DNA of 64,000 nt from Gnetum montanum (GCA_015680685.1 MNCI01006012.1:134457-198456), one strand, 5' to 3'; positions 24,001-36,442 are shown, numbered from the stretch's first letter. Numbers and translations: made by a program. Notes: generated from the sequence alone by a model not told the origin.

Positions 24001-24949
24001 TATGAACCTCTTCTAGGTTAGGAAATTTGATTTATCTAAGCCATTTTCCACACTCATTGCCAAATCAAAATTTCTTCTTAATAAGGTGATGTGAAATTAA
24101 TAAACTACTTTTTAAAATTGAAATTAAGTTCCTCTTCTTAAAGTGAGTGTTTCCATTGGTGATTAATTATTTGTTCTAATTTCTATTGTGATGAAACTGA
24201 TTCATAGGCTATGTGATTCCATATTCATCAATCTTAACTTAGATTATAGATCAACAGAGCACATGTTTATGGCATCTTAACTTGTGTAAACTCTATCTTT
24301 GATGGCTCACTCTGCTATCTTGCATGGTGTTGAGTTTAAACTCAAAACACTAGTTCTTCAAACTATCTAGAAATTTGAAAAGCCTATGTAATCAATCAAA
24401 GCATAATGGCTTTAAAACTTTTGATCACGAAGCCCTTAATTATTGTAGTATCTTTGCTAAAACATTATCTAAGATTTTTTTTCAGGATTATTTGGCCATA
24501 AATATGGTGCATCAAACCTTAATTCAATATTAGAACATGACTATGTTTTCAAGAAGAAAAAGTTAAGGCCTAGTCCATTAATGGCTTAAATATTACTATA
24601 GATTGCTAGGCCTTAAAATTCCATACTTCAAAGGAAAACTCAAGTGAAAATGGATCTAATCCTTCTATCATTTCTGCAAACACTTCTCTGTAGAACTTTT
24701 CTTTAGCTTAGGGCTTAATTTTTCATTATTAGCAACATAGCTTTGAGTCATTTCTATTGTGAATATCTAGAATTCTTATCAAAGCTTAATGATAATATTT
24801 CTTAGTTGGTACCACACCTTTCATTGAACTTAATTATACTTCATGGGCATATTAATCTTTTAACTCCATCACATGGTAACATAGCTTCATAATTTAAATC
24901 ATTACTATTTCATGAAGGTGGTAATTTTTGTAATAATAGTTTTCTCAAA

Positions 24950-25750
24950 TAAACACAAACTTCTTATTCTCCAAAATTTATATAAATATTTTTGCAAAAA
25001 AAAAAAAAACCCTGAAGCTTAAGGCATAATAGGGATGAAAAAACCTGAGTCCTAAAATTTTCAAACAAGCTAATTGAAGCTAAGCTAATGAGATGGGATG
25101 ACACTACAGTAATTATGAATTTTCATAAAACTTTTCATTTTGATGCTCCATCATACTCAAGCTTAGTTATCACTTGAGCTAGTATGGTAGTTTGTACCTC
25201 ATTATTCTAATCCCATCCTTCCTTGGGTTCCTTGAAACTTGCATCATCCTTGGCCTCTTCTTATTTTTTTGGCTCTTTTTCTAAATCTTCAAGCCTTTCA
25301 TTAATGTTTTTTTCAAGTTGATTTACCAAGACATCCTCATAATTGAAATTTCAATTTTTATTCTCCTTTTAATGTTCTCTCTTTGTGAGAGGTCTAAACA
25401 CTCTAGAAATTTAACCCATTCTTGGGCATGAATTGATTTGTCACTTGTGAGTGTGAAGAACTTGTGAGAGAGCCAAGTCATAAATGGATAATTATAGGTT
25501 GCTCCATAAGAGTCATATCTATAAAATATCCTCTACACATGCTTGAGGAAACACCCAAATAGATATGGAATGAATGGCCTCGTTCTCATCTTGACTTTTC
25601 TTAGATCTACAAATAATTTTCTTCTTATCATCAACCTTGATTTCCCAACCATGATATGGTTATGGATACTATAGCTTGGCTTCAACTTCCTATATAGTTG
25701 TAAGAAAATTAGTTACGACACGCTATGTACATATTTAAAAATTTGGTCAG
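24950..25750 (-). pseudogene. Post-integrase acidic region, copy A
   Basis: After the integrase C-terminus the minus strand continues as protein-like sequence homologous to 45330-44640. There is a segment with 'GVNF…LMTWLSHKFFTL'-like content and a Glu/Lys/Pro-rich acidic part. In copy B this acidic part contains EGSEKEPKVEEEPKEDESSK. It is broken by stops. The role is unknown; it may be the integrase tail or a short extra ORF. Confidence 0.4.
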
Positions 25751-25764
25751 CTATCCCTAAGCTG

Positions 25765-26960
25765 CTTAAAGTGGATGGTTATCCAAAATAATACTTCAAA
25801 TGAAGAGAGTTAAATGGATATCTTAACACCTGTCCACCTAGTGAAGTAAGTTTAAAAGTATTCTTAGCCACTTCTTTTTTGAACATTAACAACCTAATCC
25901 ACCAAGCAAAATTTTTCTAGTTTTATCTTTCTTATTAACTTTCCAAAATGAAACAAAGTCTTCTTCCTTGAATGCTTTCCATTCTGCTTAGTGATCAAAC
26001 CATCTCTTTATTAATGTTGCATTATGTAAGATTCTATCCTAAGCTTCATTAATTTCATCCTCTCTTATTAACAGTAATGTCACCAAAGCATGTTCTTTAT
26101 CTAATCATGGGTTATAAGTTTCCATAAATTCAACTATCGAAGACATAATCATATTAGTTATTCAAGCATTGAATCCATAAACTAAGCTAAATGGTGTAGT
26201 CCATATAGATTTCTAAATTCTAATCTTGTCAATCCATAGAGCTCCTTGCAATAGTTCATATCATTTTCCAAGATTATTATGCATGGAATGTTTGATATAA
26301 GAGATCAACTTTTTATTTGTGGTATCAACTAGACCATTTCCTTGGGAATAACAATTTGTGAATGAATAAAGCAAGATTAAATGCTCTAAAGCCCACCTTA
26401 TGAACTCAAATGATTAGAGAGTTGTATCATTATCAGTAACAAATGATTCTATCATTCCAAATTGATTGATGATATAGTTCTCAAGGAATTTAATAACATC
26501 ATATGAAGTAATTCTCTTTAGAGCTTTAGCCTTTGGCCACTTAGTAAAATAATCAGTGGCTATCAAAATAAACTTGTGGCTTGCTTGAGATGGAGTAATT
26601 GCTCCTATGAAATTTAATTCTTATCTTTGAAAAGGTTTATCAATTATCTAGTTTTAAAGGGACACTAGCTTTTCTTATCTTTGGTCCATTTATTTCACAC
26701 TTGTGACAAGTTAAAATTTTATCTCTCACATCCTTGTACATAGTGAATCAATAGAAACTATATCTTCAAATATGTTACATTGTGGTTCTAGGGGATTCAA
26801 AATATAGGCCTTCATGATTATAGAATTGTTTCAATATGCCCTTAATTTTTTTATTTGGTTCACATTCTAGTAAAATACCTTTGAAATATTTCCTATAGAG
26901 AGTTCCTTCGGTATAGATTTACTTCTTGGTTTTGATTATAAAAGTTCTTTCCTTGCTTTT
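25765..26960 (-). pseudogene. Integrase of family G copy A
   Basis: Integrase would insert the cDNA into the host genome. On the minus strand the order is a linker with WYDDIVKFL (about 27030), part of the HHCC zinc domain (ILTCHKCEI, near 26710), and the catalytic core with IATDYFTKW (first Asp present) and SFVTDN (second Asp present). The third acidic position reads NGLVDTTNKK, so the expected Glu has become Asp. A C-terminal part ends RYPFNSLHLKYYFG near 25770, the usual gypsy integrase tail. Several stops and shifts make it non-functional. Confidence 0.75.
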
Positions 26961-27199
26961 AGGTAAATTCTTGGGAATTTCTTAGCTAATGAGAAACTTT
27001 ACTATGTCATCGTACCAATTTGTAATTTAAAAAAGGGCTAGCACTTCTTGCCCAAATTCTTTTGTCATCATTCCAGCTAATCCCATATTCTTTATTGTTT
27101 TATAAGTTTTCAAAGAGAAATTAAATCATTGAAGTTTGATTATCTAGTTAGCTCTCTTAATTCCAATTTCATTTTATGATAGGTTTTGTCTTACAATTG

Positions 27200-27630
27200 G
27201 CTCTACAGTCATGATATGAACCAAAACTTTCTGTAAATAATACTTAAAATGTCCCAAAGATTTAATCATAGAAAATGCTTATTTTTATAATTTAGAGTAA
27301 TTTCTTTTAGCTCATTTTATCTAGCAACCAAAAAATTCAATTGGTTTTTCTTTTGTTTCATCTTTTTTTGTGAATACTTAAGCCAATGAATCATTTGAAG
27401 AAAAAGCATATGACCAGAAATCTTCTCTTAATTTTTGTTTTACTGGATATGGGGCTTCCAAAATGGATCTCTTAATTTTATCCAAAGCTTCAAGTGATTC
27501 TTTAGTCTTTCTTACTTCAACATCCTTTTTCAACATCCATGAAAGAGGCTTTGTTACTTCTATAAATCCAAGAATAAATTTCTTGATAAAGTTTACTTTT
27601 CCAAAGAAAGATCTCAATGCCATTTTATTT
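27200..27630 (-). pseudogene. RT connection and gypsy RNase H, copy A
   Basis: An 81-codon open run (27623-27378) starts MALRSFFGKVNFIKKFI, the conserved gypsy motif following the RT thumb (LRSFLG…Y.+FI). It continues PLSWMLKKDVE and reaches an RNase H start (FSSNDSLA, equivalent to DAS…). The RNase H body follows and ends near YLQKVLVHIM. No second RNase H lies between this domain and the integrase linker, although that is where Tat elements normally carry it. Confidence 0.75.
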
Positions 27631-27639
27631 GTAGTATGT

Positions 27640-28400
27640 TCTATACCTTGAACAACTTCAATTCTAGCTTGATTAATAGCTATCCCCTTCTAATAAATTA
27701 TATGCCAAAGTAGACTACTTTATTTTACTCTAAAAATACACTTTTTGGATTTAAAGAAATATAAAATTTATTACAAATATTAAATATCTACTAGAAGTGA
27801 AATATATGATCTGACTCGTGCTTCAAATACACTATAATATCATCTAAATAAATTATCATAATTTTCCCAATGAGTCCTTTGAAAGATGTATCCATAGCTC
27901 ACTGAAAAGTAGCCCTTGCATTTGACAGGCAAAAGGACATTCTCTTGTATGCAAACATATCTTGTTTTGTAAAGAATGTTATTTTAAATCTATTGTCCTT
28001 GTCTATTATTATTTGGTTATAACCTAGAAATCCATCTAGGAATGAGTATAATTAACATCTTGATACCTTTATCATCATTTCATCAATTCTTGGGAGTGGG
28101 TAGCTATCTTTAATTGAAGATTTATTTAAGTTCATGAAATCATCACATAGCCTTATATCTTCATTCTTTTTTCATACTAATACTAAATTAGCTATTGAAG
28201 CTAAGTACGTAATTGGATATATTATGCCAGCACCTAATAATTTCTTGATTTTAGCTTCCATTACTAGTTCAAAAGTTAGATTAAACTTCCTTATCTTTCA
28301 TAATGTTGGAAATAAAAATTCTTAAATTATCATATGACCAATAAAAACTATCTATATTTTCTCTAAGAACTTGTATCATTTACCCTTTTATGTTTGGTTC
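27640..28400 (-). pseudogene. Reverse transcriptase, copy A
   Basis: The RT core reads right to left: FMNLNKSSIKDSYPLPRIDE (about 28140-28080), FLDGFLGYNQIIID (about 28045-28000), FKITFFTKQDMFAYKRMSF, and the catalytic IIYLDDIIVY at 27839-27855 with both Asp codons intact (27839-27844). Upstream, IQVLRENIDSFYWSYDN (about 28370) is the usual lead-in to gypsy RT. Stops and at least one frameshift (near 28050) disable it. Homologous RT sequence is absent from copies B and C because both end before it. Confidence 0.8.
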
Positions 28401-28689
28401 AAGTTTTATTTTAATATTAAGGAACTTTGAAATGTCTTGGCATCCTAAATTTATCATCTCATCGGCTTGATCTTCAGGGTTTTGAACATCTAATCCTTTA
28501 ACTAGTTTTTGTTTAAATTCTTCCTCTAATTGTAATATCTTTTGAGGTATTCCTCTCTCATTTGGTTCTAAATTGACATTTTTATAAGTGCAACTTTTTA
28601 AATCTCTCATTTTCCTAAGGAATTATTTGATGGTCACTTTAAAATACTTGAAAACGTTCCTCATTATCAAGTATCATTGGTTTTGATTC

Positions 28690-29108
28690 TAATTCGATCA
28701 TCACTTTACAACATTTAGCTATCCTTGACAAGTCTTGAGTTGAAGTTGCCATCACAAGTTCATCAACCTTCTAATTCTTTTCTCTTGGGATGTTTTCAAT
28801 CTTATATTCCAAAAAATTTTTAAGTAATATTATCACCATTTTTTTATAGGTCTTAAGGAATAAGCTCTTAACACTGCACTTCCCTCTAACTTAATCACAT
28901 ATGAGTTTTAAGTCTCCTTTAGCCTCTAATTTTAGGATTCCTTTTTCATGAGCCATTATCAACCCCCTCCATAGAGCTTTGTATTTGGCTCTACTATTAG
29001 TATAGGGAAATTCCAATCATATAGATTTAAATTCCACTTTATTTCCTTGGCTAATTAGAATAATACCAATTCCTAATCCTCTAGAATTACAAGCCTTGTC
29101 AAAATATA
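28690..29108 (-). pseudogene. Archaeal-type RNase H located before RT, copy A
   Basis: The minus strand reads YFDKACNSRGLGIGIILIS (29108 down), then FPYTNSRAKYKALWRGLIMA, LEAKGDLKLICD, and FLEYKIENIPREKN…VDELVMATS (about 28750). This is the layout of the second RNase H of plant Tat elements (DGAsN..GaGi, TNN.AEY.AL, DS..v, IPR..N..AD.la..AS). The first and third acidic positions are kept (FDKA, GDL) and the middle Glu has become Lys (AKY). Three in-frame stops occur. It lies between protease and RT, not between gypsy RNase H and integrase as in the order I know for Tat. Confidence 0.75.
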
Positions 29109-29339
29109 ATTACTAGAATTTTTTTGATTGATTATAAAAATGCATAATTTGTATTTCTTGAATTGGGCTAACTCCTAATTCAACTTCCCTTAATTCAATT
29201 CTCTCATTTCTTCTATATAAAGTCACATTCTTGATTATCAATGGCTTGATATACATATCAATATGATTTGGTTCTCCCTTCCATGCTAACCACATATGTA
29301 AATAATCTATAGCTATGTATACAAAATAATTTTAGCTCC

Positions 29340-29590
29340 AACTTCTACTTAATAATAAGCTATAACAATCAAGGATATTAGCTACATGGATAGTAAGTCT
29401 ACTTCTAATCCTTGAATCTAAAGCTAACTAGAGCAGTATGTTTGGTAATTAATCTATTATCCTAACTATACTCTTGTTATCTTAGACAATTTTATTATCT
29501 AATTTTTCTAGTTTTAATCCTAGTTGATCTTACATTCACAAGGGCATTAATATTGAAGTGGCTCTTGAATCAACTAAACAATTATGTAGA
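29340..29590 (-). pseudogene. Aspartic protease, copy A
   Basis: The retropepsin active site appears as CLVDSRATSILM (about 29580-29545), where DSGA has become DSRA. It is followed by LGLKLEKLDN and, near 29350, DCYSLLLSRSW, corresponding to the Y-x-LLLGRPW block that ends plant retropepsins. The domain sits between gag and the archaeal-type RNase H. Stops and the changed active site indicate an inactive remnant. Confidence 0.7.
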
Positions 29591-30539
29591 TATCTATCTT
29601 TTAAGTTAAGAGTTAATAAGAAAGAAGAAGCATATTTTTCAACTACCACTTGTGTTTTGTTAATACATTTATGATTATTATAAATATAGTTTTTAGCGAC
29701 ATTGCTCACTTTCTTTTGTTCTTAATCTCTTCTAAAATTCTTCTAGAGTAACTTTGTATTTGAAATAGTTGATATAGGCTAATATCAACTTTAATCCTTT
29801 TCAAATATTTTATTATGTCATACTTACCTTCATCATAATATCCTAATTTCCTAAACATTATAGGAAGAGTATCCTGATGATCTTCTTCATTTAATTGATA
29901 TTTTTCCTTTTATTTTTATTTTTATTTAAAAATTGTACATTTTCTAGTAGACTCAAGTATTGCATTTAGAGGTCTAGATGTAGTCATTCTTTATTTTGCA
30001 CTCTTGAGTTCATATATAGGCTCCTCAGTAGTATGGAAGTCATTGTTAGATGAGTATCCTAATTTTTAACCTTTAGATGTCTTGTCACTAGATGATCTTC
30101 TATGTAATGAACTCCTACATATGTGATTTCCTTAAACTCCTCTTTAAATTCTATCAGGTTAGAATCAACAAAGGTGTCCTTTGCTTTAGTATCATCAAAT
30201 TCAACTTGAATATCTAACCTTTTAGCTTGTTTGAATTTCTATCTTCCTTAATTTTTACTTTTGACATAGCCTTTTCTAATTTGATAATTTTATTTGATAT
30301 CTCTTTCAAGAGTTGTCTTTACCATATTCCTTATTTTGAAATTCTATAGAACCACTGATTAATGGTAACAAATTAGGTTAACTTAAATTTTGGATAGCAA
30401 ACATTCCTTTTTGAAGCTCTTTCACAGAAGGATGTGTATTATCAAAGATTAAATTCAATTGTCTTTCCAATTCTATAGCTTCACTATAAAAATCAGCTAA
30501 AGTATTGTCAATTGGAGTTCTTCATAGTTAAATTGAGAC

Positions 30540-31080
30540 TTTGGAATCTATAGCATTGAAAAAATTATCTCATAAAACTTCATTATTTTGTTAGAATTGA
30601 GTTTGAAATGAGCCACATACTCTTTGGAATTTCATGTTAAATTCTTTCACTTATATCTTATTTTCCTATTTCATTTGCACTAGACCATTATGTAGCTAAT
30701 GTTGCTCAATCTGATTAATAAATTGAGATAAAAATAAGGCTTTCATAGTATCCCAACTAGTGATACTATTATTTGGAAAGTTTGAATACCAAATTTGAGC
30801 CATGTCTCTAAGGTTACCAATAAATTGTCTATATGCTTAATCTTGATGTTGAATATTTACATGAATAAGGACTAGCTCGAACTGGTGTAAATATTCCTCT
30901 ACTAAATAAGCTTACTAGGAATATACAATTCTGAAAGATAATTGTAAGCTATTTTAGGGATTTCATGATAAAAATTGAACATCAAAGGTGTGAATAGTTA
31001 AAATGGGTTAATAATGAGAGAATTAGCCATTATTTGTAAACTATGAGCTCCACTAGGCAACCCTATTAACTTAGCTTTCC
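30540..31080 (-). pseudogene. Gag of family G copy A
   Basis: The minus strand contains EYLHQFELVLIHV, then AYRQFIGNLRDMAQIWYSNF (about 30840-30790), ITSWDTMKALFLSQFINQIE, and KEFNMKFQRVCGSF. This is the order of the Retrotrans_gag domain (F…L.g.A..WY..L…sw..l...F...F). A probable N-terminal part (MANSLIINPF) lies near 31020. The remaining gag C-terminus (30540-29700) is too decayed to follow; I could not find a zinc knuckle. It follows directly after copy B's ORF-X, with no LTR recognised between them. Confidence 0.6.
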
Positions 31081-31139
31081 TTTTAAAAGACAAGCACTTA
31101 ATTAACTATGATATCTTCATACATCATGTCTTAATTCCA

Positions 31140-32561
31140 CTACTTAAATTTCTAGTTATGATTTTAGTTTCTCTTGATGTAGTTCTAGTCTTAAGTTTAA
31201 ATGTATTCTTGAACTTTTGAAATCTTCTTATTTATCTGAGGAATCACTCATAAGCCAAAATAGCTAACTTATTTTGACAATTTACTTACAACCTACTTTC
31301 ACCTGCCATGATCAAATAAGGTTTAATATGTATTAACAACAAGAGGCCCTTCTTCTAGTACTAATTAACTTTTTCTCATGTAGATATTATTGCAATTCCT
31401 ATTGGTGATGTTCCTTCATTGCCCTTGTTTGGTCAACTTTGGCTTTCCTTATAGCTCTTACCTACCATATTCTACCCCATCAAGGGGAAACCTCTCATTA
31501 GGCATAGCATTCTCTAGCTCTAATAGTTTCCAAGGGAAGTACTTCTCTTCCATTACAACTAGGCACTCTTATAAGAAATCTCTAGCCAAAGGATGTTTTT
31601 TATCCTCCATCCATTTACATACCTCAATGACTAGGGAACATAGGCTGAAGCTATTAATTTCATCAATAGACACTTTTTAAACTATGTTGGAGCTTCCTCT
31701 TTGGCCTAATTAATCTCTTTTTGAGACACTTTTAGATAGACTATATTGATATCATCTAGCTGATGAACCTTTTTAGTCTTTGCAGTGGATTATATTCATT
31801 TCTAAGTTAAAGTAAAACTACATTACTCTCTATATATTCTAGCCATGACTCTTGAATGACTTGAATTAATGGACTTCCCCAGAAGCCAAATTTGAGAGGA
31901 AAAAATTCTTTGTGCTTGTATTCATGCCTCTAAGCTCTCTCCCACATTTGTCACTTGACCTCTAATGTAACCAAATATAGAGCTATGAACTTGGGTAGCT
32001 TAAAAGCTTTTCCTTTAAATCCTAGTATGAGGATCTATGTATAACCTACATGAATAAAAATAGCTCCATGGTACTTTCACCGTATCTCATTGATGACTTG
32101 CTAATCAATCCTTAGAGGAAAGATGCACAAAATCAATTTAATTAAATGAGTATATACATAATTCATCAGAAACTATATGGCTTGCATGTCGAAAAAGCTC
32201 CACTAGTAGACAATTAGAAAAACGTTATAGTAGAGATCCTCTAGGAAAGCTCTTCTCTATGATGCTTAGTTCACAAAAATTGAAGTTGTTCTTTTAGGCT
32301 CAAACACCTAACTTACCAAACAATCCAATAAAAATGAGCTAAGGCTTAGATGTACCCCTTACTTATGGATCTTAGACAGGCTCCACTATAGTGCATTATT
32401 CATATATTGAAAACACTATTAATTTCATGGCCAAAACAAAAATTTCATGTAGAAATGAAGATCCTATGGGAAAGACTAAGTTTTGAACCTTTAGCAATGG
32501 CATTATTGTATCCCCAAGCTTTTGCTAAGTTAGCTAGTAGCAACTTGATGTTTCTTTTAAT
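31140..32561 (-). pseudogene. ORF-X of family G copy B, distal part
   Basis: Homologous to 18900-22170 of copy A. It keeps KFIALYLVTLEVK, HEYKHKEFFPLKFGFWGSPL, KWMEDKKHPLARDFL, VVMEEKYFPWKLLELEN and NERFPLDGVEYGR, then a shorter coiled coil to about 31140. The proximal part is at 41755-42400, separated by element E2. There is no solo LTR here, so it supplies the empty-site reading for 20702-21521. Function unknown. Confidence 0.55.
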
Positions 32562-33445
32562 TGATTAGTGGTGAGGTACCCCTATGCTCAACCATATGGA
32601 TCACATGTGTTCATGCACAATCTGGTCAAATTTTGTGGATGGGACTAGTTATCACATCTAGATCATTATGCTTTGATCATAGTTTGTTTTCTTCCCACTT
32701 GGATTAGTGGTAGCTCTGTCATGTATGGTTTAGTCCAAAGTGAGACATATGATGTTGTCTCTAATTCTATACTACTCCTGATAACAATAAAAAGGTAAGT
32801 TAATTAAGCTAATGGATAATGGAAAGTGAAATCTAACTAGCCTACATGCAATGGGTATCCACCCTTAATCATCTGTATACATCTTGGACTTCATGAGACT
32901 ACTTCTAGGATTGCCATGCATATGTCATTAGTTGTGCCAAACAATACACTTCTAGATTACCAAGTATCTACACTTAAATGCTCATGATTAAGGCATACAC
33001 ATTCTGCTTAATAACAGGAATAGTAAATAGCAATAAATGAAAATATTTAACTAAAAAAAGTAGGAAATGATTAATAATTCAAAGTAATAATAATATAAGT
33101 GAATGCTACAATGATGGAAGTAATCTCGATCTTTATTGCAAGTCATGTAACATGTCCAAGTACATCTCACTCGATCAAACGTGTCATACAATTACAAACA
33201 TCATACTACAAGCATGCACTAGGAATGACAATTCTAAGGAAAGAAATTGAATACTAAAACTATCTCTCTACTTCATGCATTCTACTTTCCCCCTCTGAGT
33301 GCCCAATTTTTTTATTTATAAGCAAACCTAGATGAGGTGACATAAGATATCTAACGTCGCTTCTTGGCTTCAACATCAGGTATCTAATGTTGAGGCTCTG
33401 ATGTCACGTATCTAACATTGGGTCCTAACAAGAGATGACTCATCA
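32562..33445 (-). repeat. 3' LTR of E2
   Basis: 884 bp, the same length as its partner. TATA at 33313-33320 (minus TATAAATA). Upstream motifs take the form TTAGATAC/CTGATGT (33345-33415), not the GATATC form seen in E1. On the minus strand the LTR is preceded by TTTTTGGGGGTA, a good polypurine tract. Confidence 0.9.
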
Positions 33446-33459
33446 TACCCCCAAAAATG

Positions 33460-36379
33460 AATGAAAACTCATCCTCAAGTTAAACAGAATGAAGAATAGG
33501 CTCTTTACAAAATATTGGGCAGGTGTGGGATTATTGACCGACTTAAATAATGAATAAAACAATTGACTCTCTACATGCCATAATGTGGAAATACAAAAAT
33601 GGAACATATTATTACAAAACAAAACAAAACAAAAACAAAAACAATATTGGGAAGTTCATGTGATGCTCAAAGGTGGTGGCTCTTCCATTGGTTACTTCCC
33701 TTTGTTGCTAGGCCATTGAAATTTATAGCAATTGAGCAATGCTTACAACTTCTTCTCCTCCATTCTTGGGTCATGTACTATCCAAGCTACTATACCGATG
33801 TGTGCTGGCACCGATACATCCCAAGGACATGGTAGTTGTGGGAGCATCTAATTTTCCTTCATGTACCAAGCTACAAACTATTGTCATTCTTCCTCAAAGG
33901 CCCTAGCTTTATCTCTGAGTTAATGATAATCTATCAATCTCTGAGCTAGGTTCAAAGCTACATTCTTTTTTCCTTGATAGCTAGCTTTAACCACCTCTAA
34001 TTCTGAGTTTTCCACCTATAATTTTTGCAAAGCATCCTTTCAATCTATAAAATCGTTCTCATATAATGGTTGTCACTTTTTTTTCCAACTTAGTTCAAGG
34101 ATGACTAGCTATTAACATGGCATGGTTGGCATATCTAAGGTTAGCCAATGCCATGTATTCTTTTAAATCTTCTATCTGTAGATCTTTGTTCTTAACGTCT
34201 ACTTGATGGACCAACGCATAGTTCTCCAAGATGGGCTGCCACTCAGGATTCTAGGTTGACAAATAGCTGATGTGGGATTTGGCCATTTTGATTTCTTTTT
34301 CAATGATCTACTTGTACATGCCAACTTGGTCATGGATGTGCTCCTTCAGTTTCTCATGCTTTTTCACCTTATTTTACCACGAGCTAACTTCAATTACTAA
34401 CTTCTAGTAAATAGCATAGACCTCCTTCATTGAGAGGATTCTATTCTCTCTATCTAATCTATTCATGTCTTGGTTTACCCTCACTAGTTGTTCTCTTCAG
34501 TAGTGGACACTTTCCTCTAGAATGTTCATTTTTCTCTCCACTATGGTCAACCTGGAATTTTTTGTGGTGAGCTACTTATTTTCTTCTTGTATAATGGTCA
34601 ATGCCTTTTTGTATGCATGAGATTATGCATCAATAGTAGAGGCATTCCAAACCACCTTCTCTTTCTCTTCCTCAATAGCTACTCTCTCCTTTATTAGCCT
34701 GGTTAGCTACTCATTTCTAAATTGTTCAAGTTGGTCTAGTGGACCAAAATGGGTAGGATCCCATCATTCGGCTCATAGGGTTACTAGAACTTGTTGTAAT
34801 CTTTGTATTTCTACTTCTGCATGCTATGCCCTAACTTTTGTCATTACCAACTTTTCTTTTGTGCTAATGAGGTCTAATTGAGCTACAATGACATCACTAG
34901 GGATGTCAAACAAGGTAGTCATTACTTGGCCCATCCGCAATAGTCGATCAAGCACATCCTCATGCACCATAGGAGTCATTAAAGTCCTTACCAATACTTG
35001 CACATATCTAGTTCCTATTAGATCTATTGGGGGCATAGCAAGCACATTGAATGATTTTTTGATATGATCAGTGATGAATTCTACTGCACCTACTACATCC
35101 TCATGTTGTAGTACCATGACTATGTCACCTTCTCCAGTTTCCATCCTTACTTGGAAAGATGCAGTGTTCCCAAAGATTTGTTGTAACCATTGGGATCCTT
35201 CTCCTCTTTATTGTATTGAGATTTCCCCCCATGTTGGTTCAGCTAATACTATGGATTTTATAGCATCATCCATGACTCCGAATAGGTTAGAATCATCCTT
35301 GCTTTCCTCTTTAATTACTTTAGCAATCTTTTGAAGATGGCTCATTGAGGGCCTATAGTCTTGCAGTAGTAGTGATGGTAGATCTTATGCCTATGGGCAC
35401 TATTCAGGCTTGCATTATGTTTTTTGTTTGTAGTTGTACTTCCTTTTCTACTTCTTATTCTTCACCAAGATCCTTTCTTGGTGCTGCAAGTTTTAGGAGT
35501 TCAACAAAGGAGACGTTCTAAGCCTTCCTAGGGATATCATTAGTATATTCTAGGATCCCAGCGCACTAACATAGCTTTCTAATTAAGAAAGGAAATGGAA
35601 GTATTGGTCTCCTAAATTTCATTTCTTCAAACTACCATTGGATTTCAATGAAGTAATACTAGGGAAGATTGGCTGCAAATTTACCCAATAAAATGGCACT
35701 TCCCTTGGCTACTTCAATTGAGCCCTTTTGTGGAAAACAGGTGGTAAGTCTTGATCTTGAAATATTTTTTCTCCTCTAAATTCATTTCATTGTATGTTTT
35801 TTCCTCCTTGTTGTACACCTATTTCAACCATAATTTCTTGGTCTCAGGTTTAGATTTGGTTGACAAATGAGCAATCTTAGCCCCTTCATTTGGTAGGTTG
35901 AGAGTTGTAGCAATTGCTTTGACTAAATAAGGGATGATCACTCCACAAATGTTAATGGTGGTTCCCTCATCCTCATTATGCTAGAACTAATAAGTTTCAC
36001 TTAGGCACCATTCACCACTTTCTGATAGAATGGGCCACAATGGGAATGCCTTGAGTTGCATCTGAACTACCTCTAGAGCAAACTCTATGAATGGGCTGAA
36101 GTTCATCTCCATGATGATCAAAGTCAATGTGGACATTTCTAAAGTGGTAGTAAGGCAATCAAAAGGCATTGTAAGATGTTGTCCATGCTCAAGAACTTGT
36201 GGTTCTACCACCTCCCCTTGGGCCAATTGCCCAGTAGTAGAGGCCTCTTAGTAATTGCTAAAGAATTGGGCCTCCTACTCCACATGTTCTGCATGTTCAC
36301 CTTGTTGATTATGGCCACATCATCGATGCTTAGCGACTCTCTACAAGGGTTCACATTAAGCACCACTTTTTGGAGCCAT
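33460..36379 (-). pseudogene. ORF2 of E2
   Basis: The start ATG at 36379 directly follows an acceptor-like TTGCAG. The N-terminus (MAPKSGA) matches the E1 and E3 starts. A domain follows with NFSPFIEFALE, PLWPILSESGEW, GTTINICGV and YNKEEKTYNEM, the same blocks as E1. After at least one frameshift, 35144-34824 is open for 106 codons and holds EDVLDRLLRMGQV and STKEKLVMTKVRA, aligned with E1 near 52615-52745. The rest (34800-33460) is coiled-coil-like with stops. Function unknown; see E1 for the domain interpretation. Confidence 0.6.
33610..33650 (+). repeat. (AAAAC)n microsatellite
   Basis: A run of ACAAAACAAAAC-type repeats within E2. The short open stretch over it (33599-33835) is not a gene. 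Confidence 0.85.
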
Positions 36380-36442
36380 CTGCAATCAAGTAAAGGTCAA
36401 GTGTTACGAAGGTTATATTTGTTATCATTAATTATATCTTAC
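36380..36442 (-). promoter_or_regulatory. Intron-like segment before ORF2, E2
   Basis: The minus strand begins ATAG|GTAAGAT and ends TTGATTGCAG|ATGG, 63 nt. E1 and E3 have a 61-nt equivalent at the same place. The acceptor is intact here, while E1 has lost the AG. It is short for a plant intron, so the acceptor may instead pair with a more distant donor. Confidence 0.5.

Larger units (their letters stand above)
18800..31130 (-). mobile_element. Family G copy A (Ty3/gypsy, Tat-like features)
   Basis: A long decayed Ty3/gypsy element reads right to left: gag (about 31080-30540), protease (29590-29340), archaeal-type RNase H (29108-28690), RT (28400-27640), gypsy RNase H (27630-27200), integrase (26960-25765), acidic tail (25750-24950), a GTAGAGC-rich stretch (24000-22900) and ORF-X (22800-18900). 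A second RNase H is characteristic of the plant Tat lineage, but its position before RT is unusual. I could not locate LTR boundaries. The stretch 22900-24900 may itself be LTR, in which case ORF-X would belong to the next tandem copy. The solo LTR at 20702-21521 interrupts it. Confidence 0.65.

Noticed and set aside
25000-25020. Poly-A run as a LINE or processed-gene tail
   Set aside because: It lies within the family G copy A sequence, and copy B has a short A-rich stretch at the homologous position; no target duplication or LINE sequence nearby.
33599-33835. 78-codon open stretch on the plus strand inside E2
   Set aside because: Starts in an (AAAAC)n microsatellite and runs antisense to ORF2 of E2.
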